From: an uncultured Lachnospiraceae bacterium
GTDB taxonomy: Bacteria; Bacillota; Clostridia; Lachnospirales; Lachnospiraceae
DNA length: 56,814 nucleotides
Reading direction: 5' to 3'
Assembly: GCA_910583835.1 (NCBI GenBank)
Contig: CAJTYM010000019.1
Span: 9,033 to 65,846 of the forward strand
Made by a program: the position numbers and the translations under genes. This document shows positions 40,353 to 49,928 of this stretch, one piece after another. Every line of letters starts with the position of its first letter. Positions within the stretch are counted from its first letter, which is position 1. Below the pieces are notes generated by a model that worked only from the letters and a program-made list of their open reading frames with translations, had not been told where the DNA came from and did not search any database.

Positions 40353-43300
40353 TTATTTCGTCTTGACCATCTTGGACTTACTCCAGGATGAGACATATTT
40401 TGTCTTGCCCACCATCTTGTAAGTGCGGATGCGCACATAATATTTCTTCTTCGCTTTCAGTTTCGTCACTTTCTTGCTGGTCGTTTTGGCTTTGTTTATC
40501 TTTTTCACCTTGGCTTTGGCAAACTTCTTGCTGGTAGAATACTGCAGTTCATAACCGCTAATGCCGGATTTCTTTTTCCATTTTGCAGTAAAGCCTTTGT
40601 TCGCCGCCGAGACCTTGGTAAGTTTAACACCCGCCGGGACAATCTGAAATTTCTTGGTCACAGTCCCGCTGTAATTGCCCTTGAAAGCAACCGTCACCTG
40701 ATACGTTCCAATCTGCTTCCTGGCAGCGGACATCGTTACACTGTAGAACGCAGTGGAAATCTTCTGGGAATTCCCATCATACACAGTCACCGTTGGGGTC
40801 TTCGTCTTATTATTGTAAGTAAATGTTTCCGCGGATAATTTTACATCCTTTATCCTGGGAATTATGGCCGTAGACTTCACATCGCCGCAGACACATCTGC
40901 TGACAATCTTGCCGTCCGCCGCCGCAGTCGCCGGCTGTACGCTGTCTGCATAGGCGTGCACATGCTTCTGTTCCTCATTCTTGAAATATGCCACAACTGT
41001 GGTATCTTTCTGTCCGATATCTGTACGGCTCGCCGTTTTCACGCCATCGCTCCAACAATCAAATGCTTTTCCGGTATCCGGCACTGCGGTGATCATGGTA
41101 CCCATTCCCTTATATGGGATATAGGCGGCAACCTCAGTCTGTGCTGCACCGTTTGCTGCCTGCACTTTGCCGCCAGCCGCCGCTTGATAGACTACCTGCA
41201 CATTTGCGGTGACTGCTTCCTGAATGCCCTTGTGGGTCGGCGTAATTCTGGCAATATAGCCATCATCATCAAAGCTGACTTTTTCCAGGCATACCTCACG
41301 GTGACAGCCTTTGACATTTTTGTCGCCCACATAATCAGAGAGCGGCGTGCCAAACCTTGCATACGCGATATAATACTCTTCCGTTCCCGGCAACTTCACA
41401 AAACAGTGATGCCCGGTTCCCAGAATATCCTCCTCCGGTACTTTGTAGAGTATGGTTCCTTTGCTCTCCGCCGTAAAGCTGCCCCAGCTATTGTCGTCAT
41501 TCTTCTGCGGATAGAGGGAATCTGCCACCGCATAGCTGATACTGTAGGTGTCCTCCCCGGTATCGTTGCAGGACCAGGTAAAATGATATTTCCCATCCTT
41601 CTTAAATACATGGATGGACTCGCGGAAACCTGGGAACGTCCCATTGGGATAATGGTACATGGTGTCTGCGTCCCAGCTTACCATATCCTCGTGCAGCTTC
41701 ACGATATTATAACCGTTGCCGCCATTTCCAAACAGCATGTAGGAATCTCCGGTGTCTTCGTCCGTGTAGATTGCCGGGTCGATAGCCTGTGACAATTGCC
41801 CGCCTGCCGCCTCACAGGCAGCTTTCGTCATCAGGGGCTTTTCCTCTGCGACAAATGGGCCAACTGGGCTGTCCGCTACGGCAACGCCGATTGCCTGCTG
41901 GTTGGTAGACTTATCGCGCCCGCAGAAATAGAAATAATATTTGCCGTTCTTGCGCTCAATTGCCGGCGCCCACGCATAACAGTTTGCTGTGTCCGCCCAT
42001 GCCACATCGCCTTTCGACAAATCGAGGATGACGCCCTCATCCTTCCATTCCACCATATCCTCGGAAGAAAATACATGGAACTTCTGCGTATTCCAGCCGG
42101 TAAAGCCGTCCGTTGTCGGGTATATATAATATTTACCGTCAAACACGTCAATGTCCGGGTCAGCATAAAGCCCGCCAAGCGCCGGATTATTGCAGGGAAC
42201 CGCCTTGATGGTCCATTCTGCGCTGTCGGCAGCGTCCGTCTTCGAGGTAATCGTCACTTTCGCGCCGTCCAGCAGATTGTATGTGCCCTTTAATCCGCTG
42301 ATTGTGTAGCCGGACAGTACCGTGAAATCCACTGCCGCGCTCTTTAAGTTCTTTACCGTGCTGTTATTGACGCTGACATACTGCGTCACGGTATGGTTTG
42401 CCTCATCAAATTCTTCGCGGATGACCTTCCCGCCCTGGATGGAGACTTTCTGCAGCACAGAGTTGCTCCCGGTCTGCGGGTATTTCTCCAAAATCTCTGC
42501 ATCGGTCAATGCACGGTTATAAATTTCTATATTATCGAAAGAACCGTTGAACAGCCCATTATCGCCATAGAATGATTTTCCAAAATAACTCTTGAGCGAA
42601 GTTCCCAAATCAGAGATTTTAACTGCCGTTGCCGCTTCACCTACAAGGATTCCATCGCGGAACACGCTGATTCGGTCCGGCTTGATGACATACATCACGT
42701 TAACCATCGTGCCTACATTATCCATGGACACGGTAGTATCCGCCTTTATCTCTGAGCCATATCCGCTCTTTGTGATATGCCCCATGATACTTCCTTTGAG
42801 GACCCTGCCGTAGAAATACTTACCAGTTGCGGAACTGCAGGCAACTGACTCGTCTCCTACTACCCAGGTGAAATAATGCTTGTGCTGGGAAGCCCCTGTA
42901 TTCACATCAAACGATATCGTCATCGTATCCATGCCGGAATTGAAGAGATCCGGCAGCTTGAGATAACTTCCATTGCCGCTGTCCACCCTCACGGTTGCGC
43001 TGTTGTTCAGCTTGAGCGTTCCGCTATTGATGCTCCACTGGTCGCTTGCGCTCCCTTTCGTGCCAACCATCACTGCATCGTTGCCCCTGCCGGAGCTGTC
43101 TTTGATGGTATTGCCGTCCACCGTCTCGAAATCGTAGACAGATATGGGCCTGCCGTCATTCGGCGTAATCGTGTTGTCATCCGCATAGGGCAAATCTGGG
43201 TATGCGCTGGTAACCGTATGCGGAATCGTGGTCGAAGAATTGCCGGTTCCGTCTGCTGACGTTTTGCCCCATTTCTGCCAAAGCGCCTCATATTGCTCGG

Positions 43301-44429
43301 CTGTGATGGGGATAACCGCGCCGTGCTTGGGATTGCCGTCTCCCTCCGAGAAATTGATGGTGCATGCATCTTCCGCCACTATATCCCAATGCACAAGGTC
43401 CTCGGATTCTGCCATGCCATAATATTTCGCCCAGTTGTAATCGGCAACCAGTACCCATTTCTCCTGCCCATTGAGCTTATAGACATCGCCGCCCTCCACA
43501 TATTTGGGTCCGCACAGTTCACCCGGGCTCTGTTGGTTCGCCGCCCCCACAGAAGTGTCATAGCCTATTGGCAGGTAACCCTCCGTCAGCTTATCGGAGA
43601 CAGCCAGCTGCGTCCCCGCATTGGAGCCGCCGCTCCATTTATAGTACATGTAGAACTTTCCATCCCGCTCCACGATATCCGCATCCAGGCAGTTCGTATC
43701 TGCGGAACCTTGTACAGGGGCAAGATTAAGACCGGTAGGTCCCGGATTATAGAGAACCTTCGGCTCCTGCGTCAGGCTCTTGAAATCCTCGGTATAGGAG
43801 TACCAAATCATCAGTTTGTCCCCATATTGCTCTCCACCCTCCATGGACCAGTAAATCATATACTCGCCTTTATCCTCGTCCCAGATTGCCTCGGGCGCCC
43901 AGACCATGCGCTGGTTGTCAGCGCTGGCGCTGTCATACTCGCCGCGGATGGTAATCAGCGTCTCATTGTCCCAGTTCACCAAGTCGGTAGAATGCCAGGT
44001 AACAATGCCGGTATTGGCTCCCCACACATAAGTGCCATTCTTGTCCAGCTCCTCCTGCTGGTTCCCCCCATACAAATCGGTTGCCATCATGTAGTAATCG
44101 CCATTCTGCCCTTTGATAATATAAGGGTCGCGCGCGGATTTCCTGCCCACCGTCTGGGCAATGACTGCCTTATTGCCATTGAGCGCCGTGTAATGGTAGC
44201 CGTCCGCACTGACGGCAAAATGAATTGCCCTGCTGGATCCTGTGAAATAGGCAAACAAATAGCCCGCATACTCCTCTTCTTCCTCCAAAATGTTCGGCCC
44301 AGCCTTCACTTCGTTCTCTGTCCCGCTCTTCTCTGCCGCGGCTTTGGCTGCAGTGCCCGGAAATATCCCAGTCACTGCCATTGCCACTGTAAGGATGGCT
44401 GCAATGAGTTTGGTTGTTGCATTTTTCAT
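40353..44429 (-). CDS. Secreted double-GH43 glycosidase with LamG, InlB-like and FN3-like modules
   Basis: The product is 1358 aa with a signal peptide (LIAAILTVAMAVTGIFPGTA). A first GH43 five-bladed propeller (about 50-400) shows the base Asp in KSARDPYIIKG, the acid-region WAPEAIWDE and CLDADIVERDG. A LamG carbohydrate-binding-like domain follows (ISVYDFETVDG ... NIEIYNRAL, about 425-650). A second GH43 domain (about 745-1080) shows LYADPDIDVFDG, AIDPAIYTDED and FRESIHVFKKDG. Then come an InlB-like module, a HxHAYADS...CVCGD module and a lysine-rich FN3-like tail. GH43 enzymes are arabinanases, arabinofuranosidases or xylosidases. Together with the arabinose operon, arabinose release from plant polysaccharide is likely. 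GGAGG precedes ATG 44429. Confidence 0.9.
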   Translation of the reverse strand: MKNATTKLIAAILTVAMAVTGIFPGTAAKAAAEKSGTENEVKAGPNILEEEEEYAGYLFAYFTGSSRAIHFAVSADGYHYTALNGNKAVIAQTVGRKSARDPYIIKGQNGDYYMMATDLYGGNQQEELDKNGTYVWGANTGIVTWHSTDLVNWDNETLITIRGEYDSASADNQRMVWAPEAIWDEDKGEYMIYWSMEGGEQYGDKLMIWYSYTEDFKSLTQEPKVLYNPGPTGLNLAPVQGSADTNCLDADIVERDGKFYMYYKWSGGSNAGTQLAVSDKLTEGYLPIGYDTSVGAANQQSPGELCGPKYVEGGDVYKLNGQEKWVLVADYNWAKYYGMAESEDLVHWDIVAEDACTINFSEGDGNPKHGAVIPITAEQYEALWQKWGKTSADGTGNSSTTIPHTVTSAYPDLPYADDNTITPNDGRPISVYDFETVDGNTIKDSSGRGNDAVMVGTKGSASDQWSINSGTLKLNNSATVRVDSGNGSYLKLPDLFNSGMDTMTISFDVNTGASQHKHYFTWVVGDESVACSSATGKYFYGRVLKGSIMGHITKSGYGSEIKADTTVSMDNVGTMVNVMYVIKPDRISVFRDGILVGEAATAVKISDLGTSLKSYFGKSFYGDNGLFNGSFDNIEIYNRALTDAEILEKYPQTGSNSVLQKVSIQGGKVIREEFDEANHTVTQYVSVNNSTVKNLKSAAVDFTVLSGYTISGLKGTYNLLDGAKVTITSKTDAADSAEWTIKAVPCNNPALGGLYADPDIDVFDGKYYIYPTTDGFTGWNTQKFHVFSSEDMVEWKDEGVILDLSKGDVAWADTANCYAWAPAIERKNGKYYFYFCGRDKSTNQQAIGVAVADSPVGPFVAEEKPLMTKAACEAAGGQLSQAIDPAIYTDEDTGDSYMLFGNGGNGYNIVKLHEDMVSWDADTMYHYPNGTFPGFRESIHVFKKDGKYHFTWSCNDTGEDTYSISYAVADSLYPQKNDDNSWGSFTAESKGTILYKVPEEDILGTGHHCFVKLPGTEEYYIAYARFGTPLSDYVGDKNVKGCHREVCLEKVSFDDDGYIARITPTHKGIQEAVTANVQVVYQAAAGGKVQAANGAAQTEVAAYIPYKGMGTMITAVPDTGKAFDCWSDGVKTASRTDIGQKDTTVVAYFKNEEQKHVHAYADSVQPATAAADGKIVSRCVCGDVKSTAIIPRIKDVKLSAETFTYNNKTKTPTVTVYDGNSQKISTAFYSVTMSAARKQIGTYQVTVAFKGNYSGTVTKKFQIVPAGVKLTKVSAANKGFTAKWKKKSGISGYELQYSTSKKFAKAKVKKINKAKTTSKKVTKLKAKKKYYVRIRTYKMVGKTKYVSSWSKSKMVKTK

Positions 44430-44518
44430 TGTCTTCTTTCCTCCTCCTGTTTGTTTTGTTTACTCCCCAAAGCATTTTACTTTACTGACCATTCCCAGAA
44501 ACCTAAGCTTACGCAAAA

Positions 44519-45601
44519 TCAACCTCCGCTCTCTATGTCTTTTGAAATGTTTTCCATGTCGGGATAAAGCCCTCCACGCTTCGCACCTGTAATTATTAAT
44601 TCCTCCGCCACTCTCTGCGGGTCTGTTATCTGTATTTTATAAAGGTATGGGATACATTTCTCCATATATTCCATGGCAATCGGCGGATATTTCCCTAACA
44701 GCTTCTTTATGTCTTTCATCTCTTTGTCCGGGATATAATACGGAAACACTGTAAACACCCCCCTTTGCATTTTTATTCTCTGGCTATGGTAGGGATGGAT
44801 GATAGCTAAAGGCGGAAGCTGCCCCAAATCCACCGGAATGCCGTCAGAGTAATAGCGCAGCAATAAATAAAAGAACGGATTAATCTCAAAATTCTTTATT
44901 GCCTCTGTTTCCCTGCCCCTATATGAGTTTCTTAAATGCTCCAAAGCCGATAAACTGACAAGGACGTTCATATTCCGCTCTTTATCCAAGTTGACGTAAA
45001 TTCTCTCATTATTTCCCAGTTCTTTTCTAATATCCTCCACAAAATCGCTCTTCCCCGGAAAATCATCAAACACATTGGAAACCAGAAACCTGCCTCCCTT
45101 ATAAAACGAACGGTAAACTTCCATATTTAAGTCAAACGGCTGCAGAATCCAAAGCGCAGGCGTCAGGGTCTGCTTCCTCTTCGTCTCCATATTTTGATCC
45201 GGAGTGATAAAAGCATCCAACGCAAACCCCAACGAAACTGTTAGCGATTCGCTCCAGTCCATCAACCTAGTTTTGGTAAAATGGTGCTGCATAATCTCCT
45301 GCCATTCGATAACTGACTGTGGCAGACGCTCTGTCACATTGTCAAAATTGCGGGACATAAAACTCTGAAAACGGTAATCCTCACGCAAATGATTATTGCT
45401 GTAAGTTTTCTTTTCGTTAAAAATATAATCTGCACCCCGGAAGATATTTGGTTCCAGATTGTGATTTGTGTTGGAAACGCCGCGAAACCAAAATAACGGT
45501 CTTTTTACCCCATTTTTATTTCTCACTTTTTCTGCAATCTCCTCTACCTGTCCATATACCTCAGACAGGCTCTCCGCATAGCGTATCTCCACTTTCTTCA
45601 T
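44519..45601 (-). CDS. FRG-domain protein, second gene of a candidate conflict/defence operon
   Basis: This 360-aa protein is read from ATG 45601 (GGGGAGAG 2-8 nt ahead). The FRG domain is visible: LFWFRGVSNTNHNLEPNIFR (about 30-50), IMQHHFTKTRLMDWSESL (about 105-122) and QRGVFTVFPYY (about 280). FRG proteins occur scattered in bacteria, often in prophage or defence regions, but their biochemical activity is not established as far as I know. It has no signal peptide or membrane helix, so it is cytoplasmic. It overlaps the upstream 1198-aa gene by 41 bp, so the two are co-expressed. Base composition is clearly richer in A+T than the GH43 genes around it. Confidence 0.82.
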   Translation of the reverse strand: MKKVEIRYAESLSEVYGQVEEIAEKVRNKNGVKRPLFWFRGVSNTNHNLEPNIFRGADYIFNEKKTYSNNHLREDYRFQSFMSRNFDNVTERLPQSVIEWQEIMQHHFTKTRLMDWSESLTVSLGFALDAFITPDQNMETKRKQTLTPALWILQPFDLNMEVYRSFYKGGRFLVSNVFDDFPGKSDFVEDIRKELGNNERIYVNLDKERNMNVLVSLSALEHLRNSYRGRETEAIKNFEINPFFYLLLRYYSDGIPVDLGQLPPLAIIHPYHSQRIKMQRGVFTVFPYYIPDKEMKDIKKLLGKYPPIAMEYMEKCIPYLYKIQITDPQRVAEELIITGAKRGGLYPDMENISKDIESGG

Positions 45602-48600
45602 ATCTCTCCCCCCATAACCTAAATCTGTTATGATAATAATAATTCTGAATAAAATCAATCGTATTATCTAATTTCTGTTCCGTTTTTTCTGTATATACCG
45701 TTTCAGGATTATTATAATAATCTCCAACGCTTCTCTTTGTATCTGTCAGATAGTCCGGCAAATCTTTCTCCCAGGAGCACCCATTGCCTTTTGCTCCCCT
45801 TTCCTCCTCTCTCAAACATATTTTTTTCATATATCTGTATAATTCTCTATCAGCAACTATCATCTGCCCATCCAGCACATAACTCAACCCTACCAGAAAA
45901 CATTCCAGCCGCCAGAACAGATGCCGATATTTCCTGCAAATTGACACTATCTTCTGGTATCTTTCCCATATTTCCAGCAATTGTGGGTCTAGGACACTCT
46001 TATCCTGCCTGATTAGCCCATACAACAACAACTTTCTTTTATAATTGTCTTCATCTGGGCAATTCAAATATTCTTCAATCCCATCATTCACCGCACCTAG
46101 CAATGACTTTATATCCTCTTCCTTACCCTTTGCCTCTTGCCCCCTAAACATTTTCTCACGGATATATTTCAGAATATTACAGCAATATATTTTCCCCTCA
46201 TCGGCAATGCTCTTCCCCCATACGCTTACCTTCTTTCCTCTGGATGCCAATTCATTCCCTGATTCTTCTTTCCACAGGAGCACTGCTGCAATCGTGCGCA
46301 ATCGCTCATAATTGATATTTCCATAATCATAGTGATCCGACTGCAATTTTGCCTCACTGATTGTCTGAAACACCTGTCTGCAGTAGCCAAATGCCGTCAT
46401 GTTCAAAGACAATGCCATCAGCAAATCGGCGTTTGCTTCGCGGTATGTTCTAATCCCCAACTCATGGTAGTCCAATATCATCCTTCCATCAATACGGCTG
46501 AATTTTTCTTCCATCTGGTTTACAAATTCCTGCTCATCCAGGTTTTTCAGCCCCATCTGCCGAAATGCCTGGTTTACTGTTGGGTCTTCCAAAATCCTGT
46601 CCTTATCATAACTCCTGAAGTTTTGTAGATTTTTAACATAATGTTTATACATTGTTTCCAAAAATTTTTTCCGTTTGCCAAATTCTTTCCCTTTGCCAAA
46701 TCCACGAAATGTATGGTAAATCCGCGAAAGATTTCTCACCGAATAGATATAGTTCTTCACTGCATAATCATATCCATTTCCCTTCATAAACCCCCACAAA
46801 TCTGTCAGCTTATTTTCCACAAGCTGTACCAGAAGCTGCAAATCTTCAATTCCGATACGCTTGTCCCAAAACTCATCTTTCAAATCCCCAGGCAGTTCAT
46901 TCCAGTATATTTCCAACAATTCTTCCATTAAATCCTCAAGAATATGTTTATCATACGGTATTTGATATAATTTTTCAAAAGAACTTATTTTATCACCAAG
47001 GATACACCGCTGCCTATATTCGTTTAACAACGCGGTGGCAGCAGTTTTCTGTATGCTGTCTTTATCAACGATCCTTTCACGTAAGGTGGTAAATCTATCT
47101 GTCACAAACAGTTCCTTGAGCAACTCTGTCAATTTTCGCATAAGTTCTTCAAAATTATATGTTTTCAACTCATTCGGAGGATAAAACTCTTTTAGTGCAT
47201 CTAACATGCTTTCCACCAATAAGTCCTCTATCGTTCCCACGCCCTCGTATAACCTGTCATCCGACAATCCCATTAAAATATCAGCTATCGCATTACGGAA
47301 GCAGGTACGCATACTATATTCCAGCACAAATCCATTTCTTTCCCCCCGCTCCAATATCCTTATGTGATGAGATGCTTCATGCATAATCCATGGCAGCAAA
47401 TCATATAACCGCCCAAAATATTCAAACGAAGGCACTGTACAGACAAGTATCCGCTCACTGCCTCTGTTCTCTTTCATCGGAAGAAAACTTGCCATTACCA
47501 CCACTTTACTTTTAGATAATTCCGGATATATGATAGGATGCATATGCTCCAACTTTTCCTCTGATATGGATCTCTTTCCTTCTTTCTCCTCCTTTTGAGC
47601 TTTCTCTTTCATTTCTTTTTTCATTAATTTATGGCAAGATTCAAAATAGACCTCCATAAGCTCCCGATATGCCACCAAAAGCTTTTCAGCATCGCTTTGC
47701 GTCTGTATCTCATAGGAAGGGGATTGGTAATTCTGGTAATTGACATTCTGCACCAACCTTGTATACTCATTAATTGCCTGGATGTTATTGCGCCAACTCC
47801 TCAAAATAGAAATCCGCCACTTCTTTTTTTCATTCTCGTCTTTTATATCCCGCTCCACTGTATCTATCCATTTATTAAGGTTACTGCACAGCACTTTCAT
47901 ATCCTGGTAGAAAATCAGCCAGTTCATGTATGCGTCTTCTTCCACCCCAATTGCTGAAAAAGCTTTATACAACTCCTTCGTTTCACGGAACAGATCCAGA
48001 AATGCCCGATGTTCCTCAAAAAATACATGGTCATAACTTTTCAAAGCTTTGATTTCCCTAAACAAACTTTGATTCTTATCATTTATCTCCTGCTGGACAG
48101 CTGCAATATTTCGGGCAAAATCCGGCTCTGTTCTATTCCCGGCAGATATGGAACTTAAATCCACCAGTATGCGTTCATTGATAATACGCACACTGGGCTG
48201 CATAAGAATTTTTTGCAAATCCGTCAACACCTGACCACAGTTTCCCTCGGCTCCTCCACCACTTTTTCCCTTTACTCCGCCAGCCTCTACCTTTCCTAAT
48301 TTCTTCTCACACAATAGGGGATAAATTTCCGCAAATTCCTTCATTCCTATATGCAAAAGATAATCATACCTCCCAAACACCCCTTTGCTTACTGTACATT
48401 CCTCTTTATTTACCTTTATCTGTTTAAGATTATTGAACTCCTTTGCCAGCGATGGACCTGCCGAAAACCGCAAGGCAAATCTTACTTCCGAATGGCTATC
48501 GACAAACCGCTTGCTCAGTGTACAGTAACTTCCATCCTTTGCGGTTATACATTCAATCCCCACACTGGTATATGTGGAAAACCGTATCTGATTATCAGCC

Positions 48601-49157
48601 TTGTCATCCGAATTATCATTAAACCTATTCAGATATAAGGCTATCTCATATATTTCCTCCACACTGCCTGTCCGCACAACAAGACAGAAATCCCCTGTAT
48701 TAGAACTCCGGTATAAACATCTGTCAGAATCCGAGCCAACCTTTTCGGCAATATCCTTGACAATACTCTCACAGTATCTCAAAAAATCTTCCATATGCTC
48801 CCATTTTCCGGCAAAACTCTCCCTACACAAGCTAATTTGAACAATCCCCAGAAACGGCTTTTCCGATAGCTGCTCCCCCTTTTCTTCAACCAAAAAAGGA
48901 TTCTTCATCCCTGCCAACTCTTGCTTATGCTGATATAAACCTAAAGTTTTACTGGACACTTTGTAATAGGAGCCATTCTCAAATGGGTCTTCCAGAGAAA
49001 AATAGTTCTCATAACATTTCTCCCTGCCTTCTAATTCTTTATAATATAAAACATTAAAGTAGTCAAATAACATAAAACTGGAACTGGGCATTTTCTTATT
49101 CTGTAAAATACCGTTATTCTTTACCAGTTCCAAGACAAAAGTTCTGTACTCCCCCAT
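45561..49157 (-). CDS. Large protein with HExxH motif and N-terminal ferredoxin-like repeats, unrecognised family
   Basis: This 1198-aa cytoplasmic protein belongs to no family I can name. The N-terminal 280 residues hold two similar stretches, SNTGDFCLVVRTGSVEEIYE (about 150-170) and GRYDYLLHIGMKEFAEIYPL (about 265-285), that look like ferredoxin-like strands of the G(x)YDxLL type. A helical middle follows. Near residue 600 is LLPWIMHEASHHIRIL, a zinc-protease-type HExxH. FRNAIADILMGLS (about 635) and YREANADLLMALSLN (about 905) resemble the Glu-Ala-Asp segments that supply a third metal ligand in gluzincins. GAGGGAGG precedes ATG 49157. It overlaps the FRG-domain gene downstream. By eye the gene is A+T-rich compared with its neighbours, suggesting transfer. 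Confidence 0.8.
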   Translation of the reverse strand: MGEYRTFVLELVKNNGILQNKKMPSSSFMLFDYFNVLYYKELEGREKCYENYFSLEDPFENGSYYKVSSKTLGLYQHKQELAGMKNPFLVEEKGEQLSEKPFLGIVQISLCRESFAGKWEHMEDFLRYCESIVKDIAEKVGSDSDRCLYRSSNTGDFCLVVRTGSVEEIYEIALYLNRFNDNSDDKADNQIRFSTYTSVGIECITAKDGSYCTLSKRFVDSHSEVRFALRFSAGPSLAKEFNNLKQIKVNKEECTVSKGVFGRYDYLLHIGMKEFAEIYPLLCEKKLGKVEAGGVKGKSGGGAEGNCGQVLTDLQKILMQPSVRIINERILVDLSSISAGNRTEPDFARNIAAVQQEINDKNQSLFREIKALKSYDHVFFEEHRAFLDLFRETKELYKAFSAIGVEEDAYMNWLIFYQDMKVLCSNLNKWIDTVERDIKDENEKKKWRISILRSWRNNIQAINEYTRLVQNVNYQNYQSPSYEIQTQSDAEKLLVAYRELMEVYFESCHKLMKKEMKEKAQKEEKEGKRSISEEKLEHMHPIIYPELSKSKVVVMASFLPMKENRGSERILVCTVPSFEYFGRLYDLLPWIMHEASHHIRILERGERNGFVLEYSMRTCFRNAIADILMGLSDDRLYEGVGTIEDLLVESMLDALKEFYPPNELKTYNFEELMRKLTELLKELFVTDRFTTLRERIVDKDSIQKTAATALLNEYRQRCILGDKISSFEKLYQIPYDKHILEDLMEELLEIYWNELPGDLKDEFWDKRIGIEDLQLLVQLVENKLTDLWGFMKGNGYDYAVKNYIYSVRNLSRIYHTFRGFGKGKEFGKRKKFLETMYKHYVKNLQNFRSYDKDRILEDPTVNQAFRQMGLKNLDEQEFVNQMEEKFSRIDGRMILDYHELGIRTYREANADLLMALSLNMTAFGYCRQVFQTISEAKLQSDHYDYGNINYERLRTIAAVLLWKEESGNELASRGKKVSVWGKSIADEGKIYCCNILKYIREKMFRGQEAKGKEEDIKSLLGAVNDGIEEYLNCPDEDNYKRKLLLYGLIRQDKSVLDPQLLEIWERYQKIVSICRKYRHLFWRLECFLVGLSYVLDGQMIVADRELYRYMKKICLREEERGAKGNGCSWEKDLPDYLTDTKRSVGDYYNNPETVYTEKTEQKLDNTIDFIQNYYYHNRFRLWGERYEESGDTLCGEPV

Positions 49158-49189
49158 AATCAGCCTCCCTCTTCCGTATAATTTACAAA

Positions 49190-49217
49190 GCAGGAATCTT
49201 GCTAGCGAGATCCCTGC
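49190..49217. promoter_or_regulatory. Inverted repeat in the leader of the HExxH/FRG operon
   Basis: GCAGGGATCTCGCTAGCAAG and the following ATTCCTGC fold into a 28-nt near-palindrome centred on GCTAGC, with one mismatch and one wobble. It ends 33 nt before the start codon and could be an operator. A wider repeat, TGCTGTAAATTA/TAATTTACAGCA (49285-49296 and 49354-49365), lies further upstream. Confidence 0.5.
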
Positions 49218-49370
49218 ATTCGTGAGATGAAAAAATAAACCTCATCTCTGTAAACTGTGCATATTTTAATCTCATAAATAAAACTGCTGTAAATTAACTT
49301 CATATATCAGGATAAATGCAATACCCACACTTACCAAATTCAACATACAAAACTAATTTACAGCAATCTC

Positions 49371-49535
49371 TTAGTCCGGCAATTTTTTATGATTTAAAGC
49401 CGCATATATCATTTTCATGCCTTTTTCTTCCTTCAAATTCTGTGTCCGCCAGATTTCTGTCCTCTCTCTCGACTCAATCGGCATATCTGCGAGAAAGGTA
49501 TCCTCTCTCACTCCATAAGCTACTTCTTCTTGCAT
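49371..49535 (-). CDS. Possible small protein, 54 aa, upstream of the HExxH/FRG operon
   Basis: It reads MQEEVAYGVREDTFLADMPI and ends in MIYAALNHKKLPD. GAGGGG lies 6 nt before ATG 49535 and TATAAT lies further upstream. It is hydrophilic with no membrane helix. It occupies part of the 771-bp gap 49158-49928. Another short frame ahead of it (49569-49637, MSNIIGGSFRKTKEEP...) also has plausible codons. The rest of the gap is A+T-rich and holds the repeats and terminator listed here. Real or remnant status is open. Confidence 0.4.
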   Translation of the reverse strand: MQEEVAYGVREDTFLADMPIESRERTEIWRTQNLKEEKGMKMIYAALNHKKLPD

Positions 49536-49873
49536 CTCTGCCCCTCGCTTTTATTGAATATTATATGCTCAAAACAAAATTATGAGCACAGGTTCCTCCT
49601 TAGTTTTTCGAAAACTTCCTCCGATGATATTTGACATATCTATACTTGTCCGTATATTTTTCTCTTTGGCAAATACTGATATTTTCTATCCAAATTGCCA
49701 AATATATCAAAAAAATTCCCGAAATCCATTTGAGCATTATTGTAGCATAATTATCTCCATAACTCAAGAACCTATTTTGAAATTGTGCTAAGATTGTGCT
49801 AAGATTTTACGAAATTTAATTTTCAGACAACTTCCATCCCAAAACCTGCCACTTAAATACAGATATCAAATAC

Positions 49874-49917
49874 AAAAAACCGCATCCCCTGAATCAATTT
49901 ATGACCCAGGGGATACG
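49874..49917 (-). terminator. Rho-independent terminator after the second GH43 gene
   Basis: On the minus strand GCGTATCCCCTG pairs with CAGGGGATGCGG around a 15-nt loop, followed by TTTTTTG. It begins 12 nt after the stop codon at 49929. Confidence 0.9.
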
Positions 49918-49928
49918 CTCTTAACCTT

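Noticed and set aside
43293..44567. Plus-strand frame of 424 codons opposite the first GH43 gene
   Set aside because: It is a long shadow frame; the opposite strand encodes clear GH43 motifs, a signal peptide and a ribosome site.
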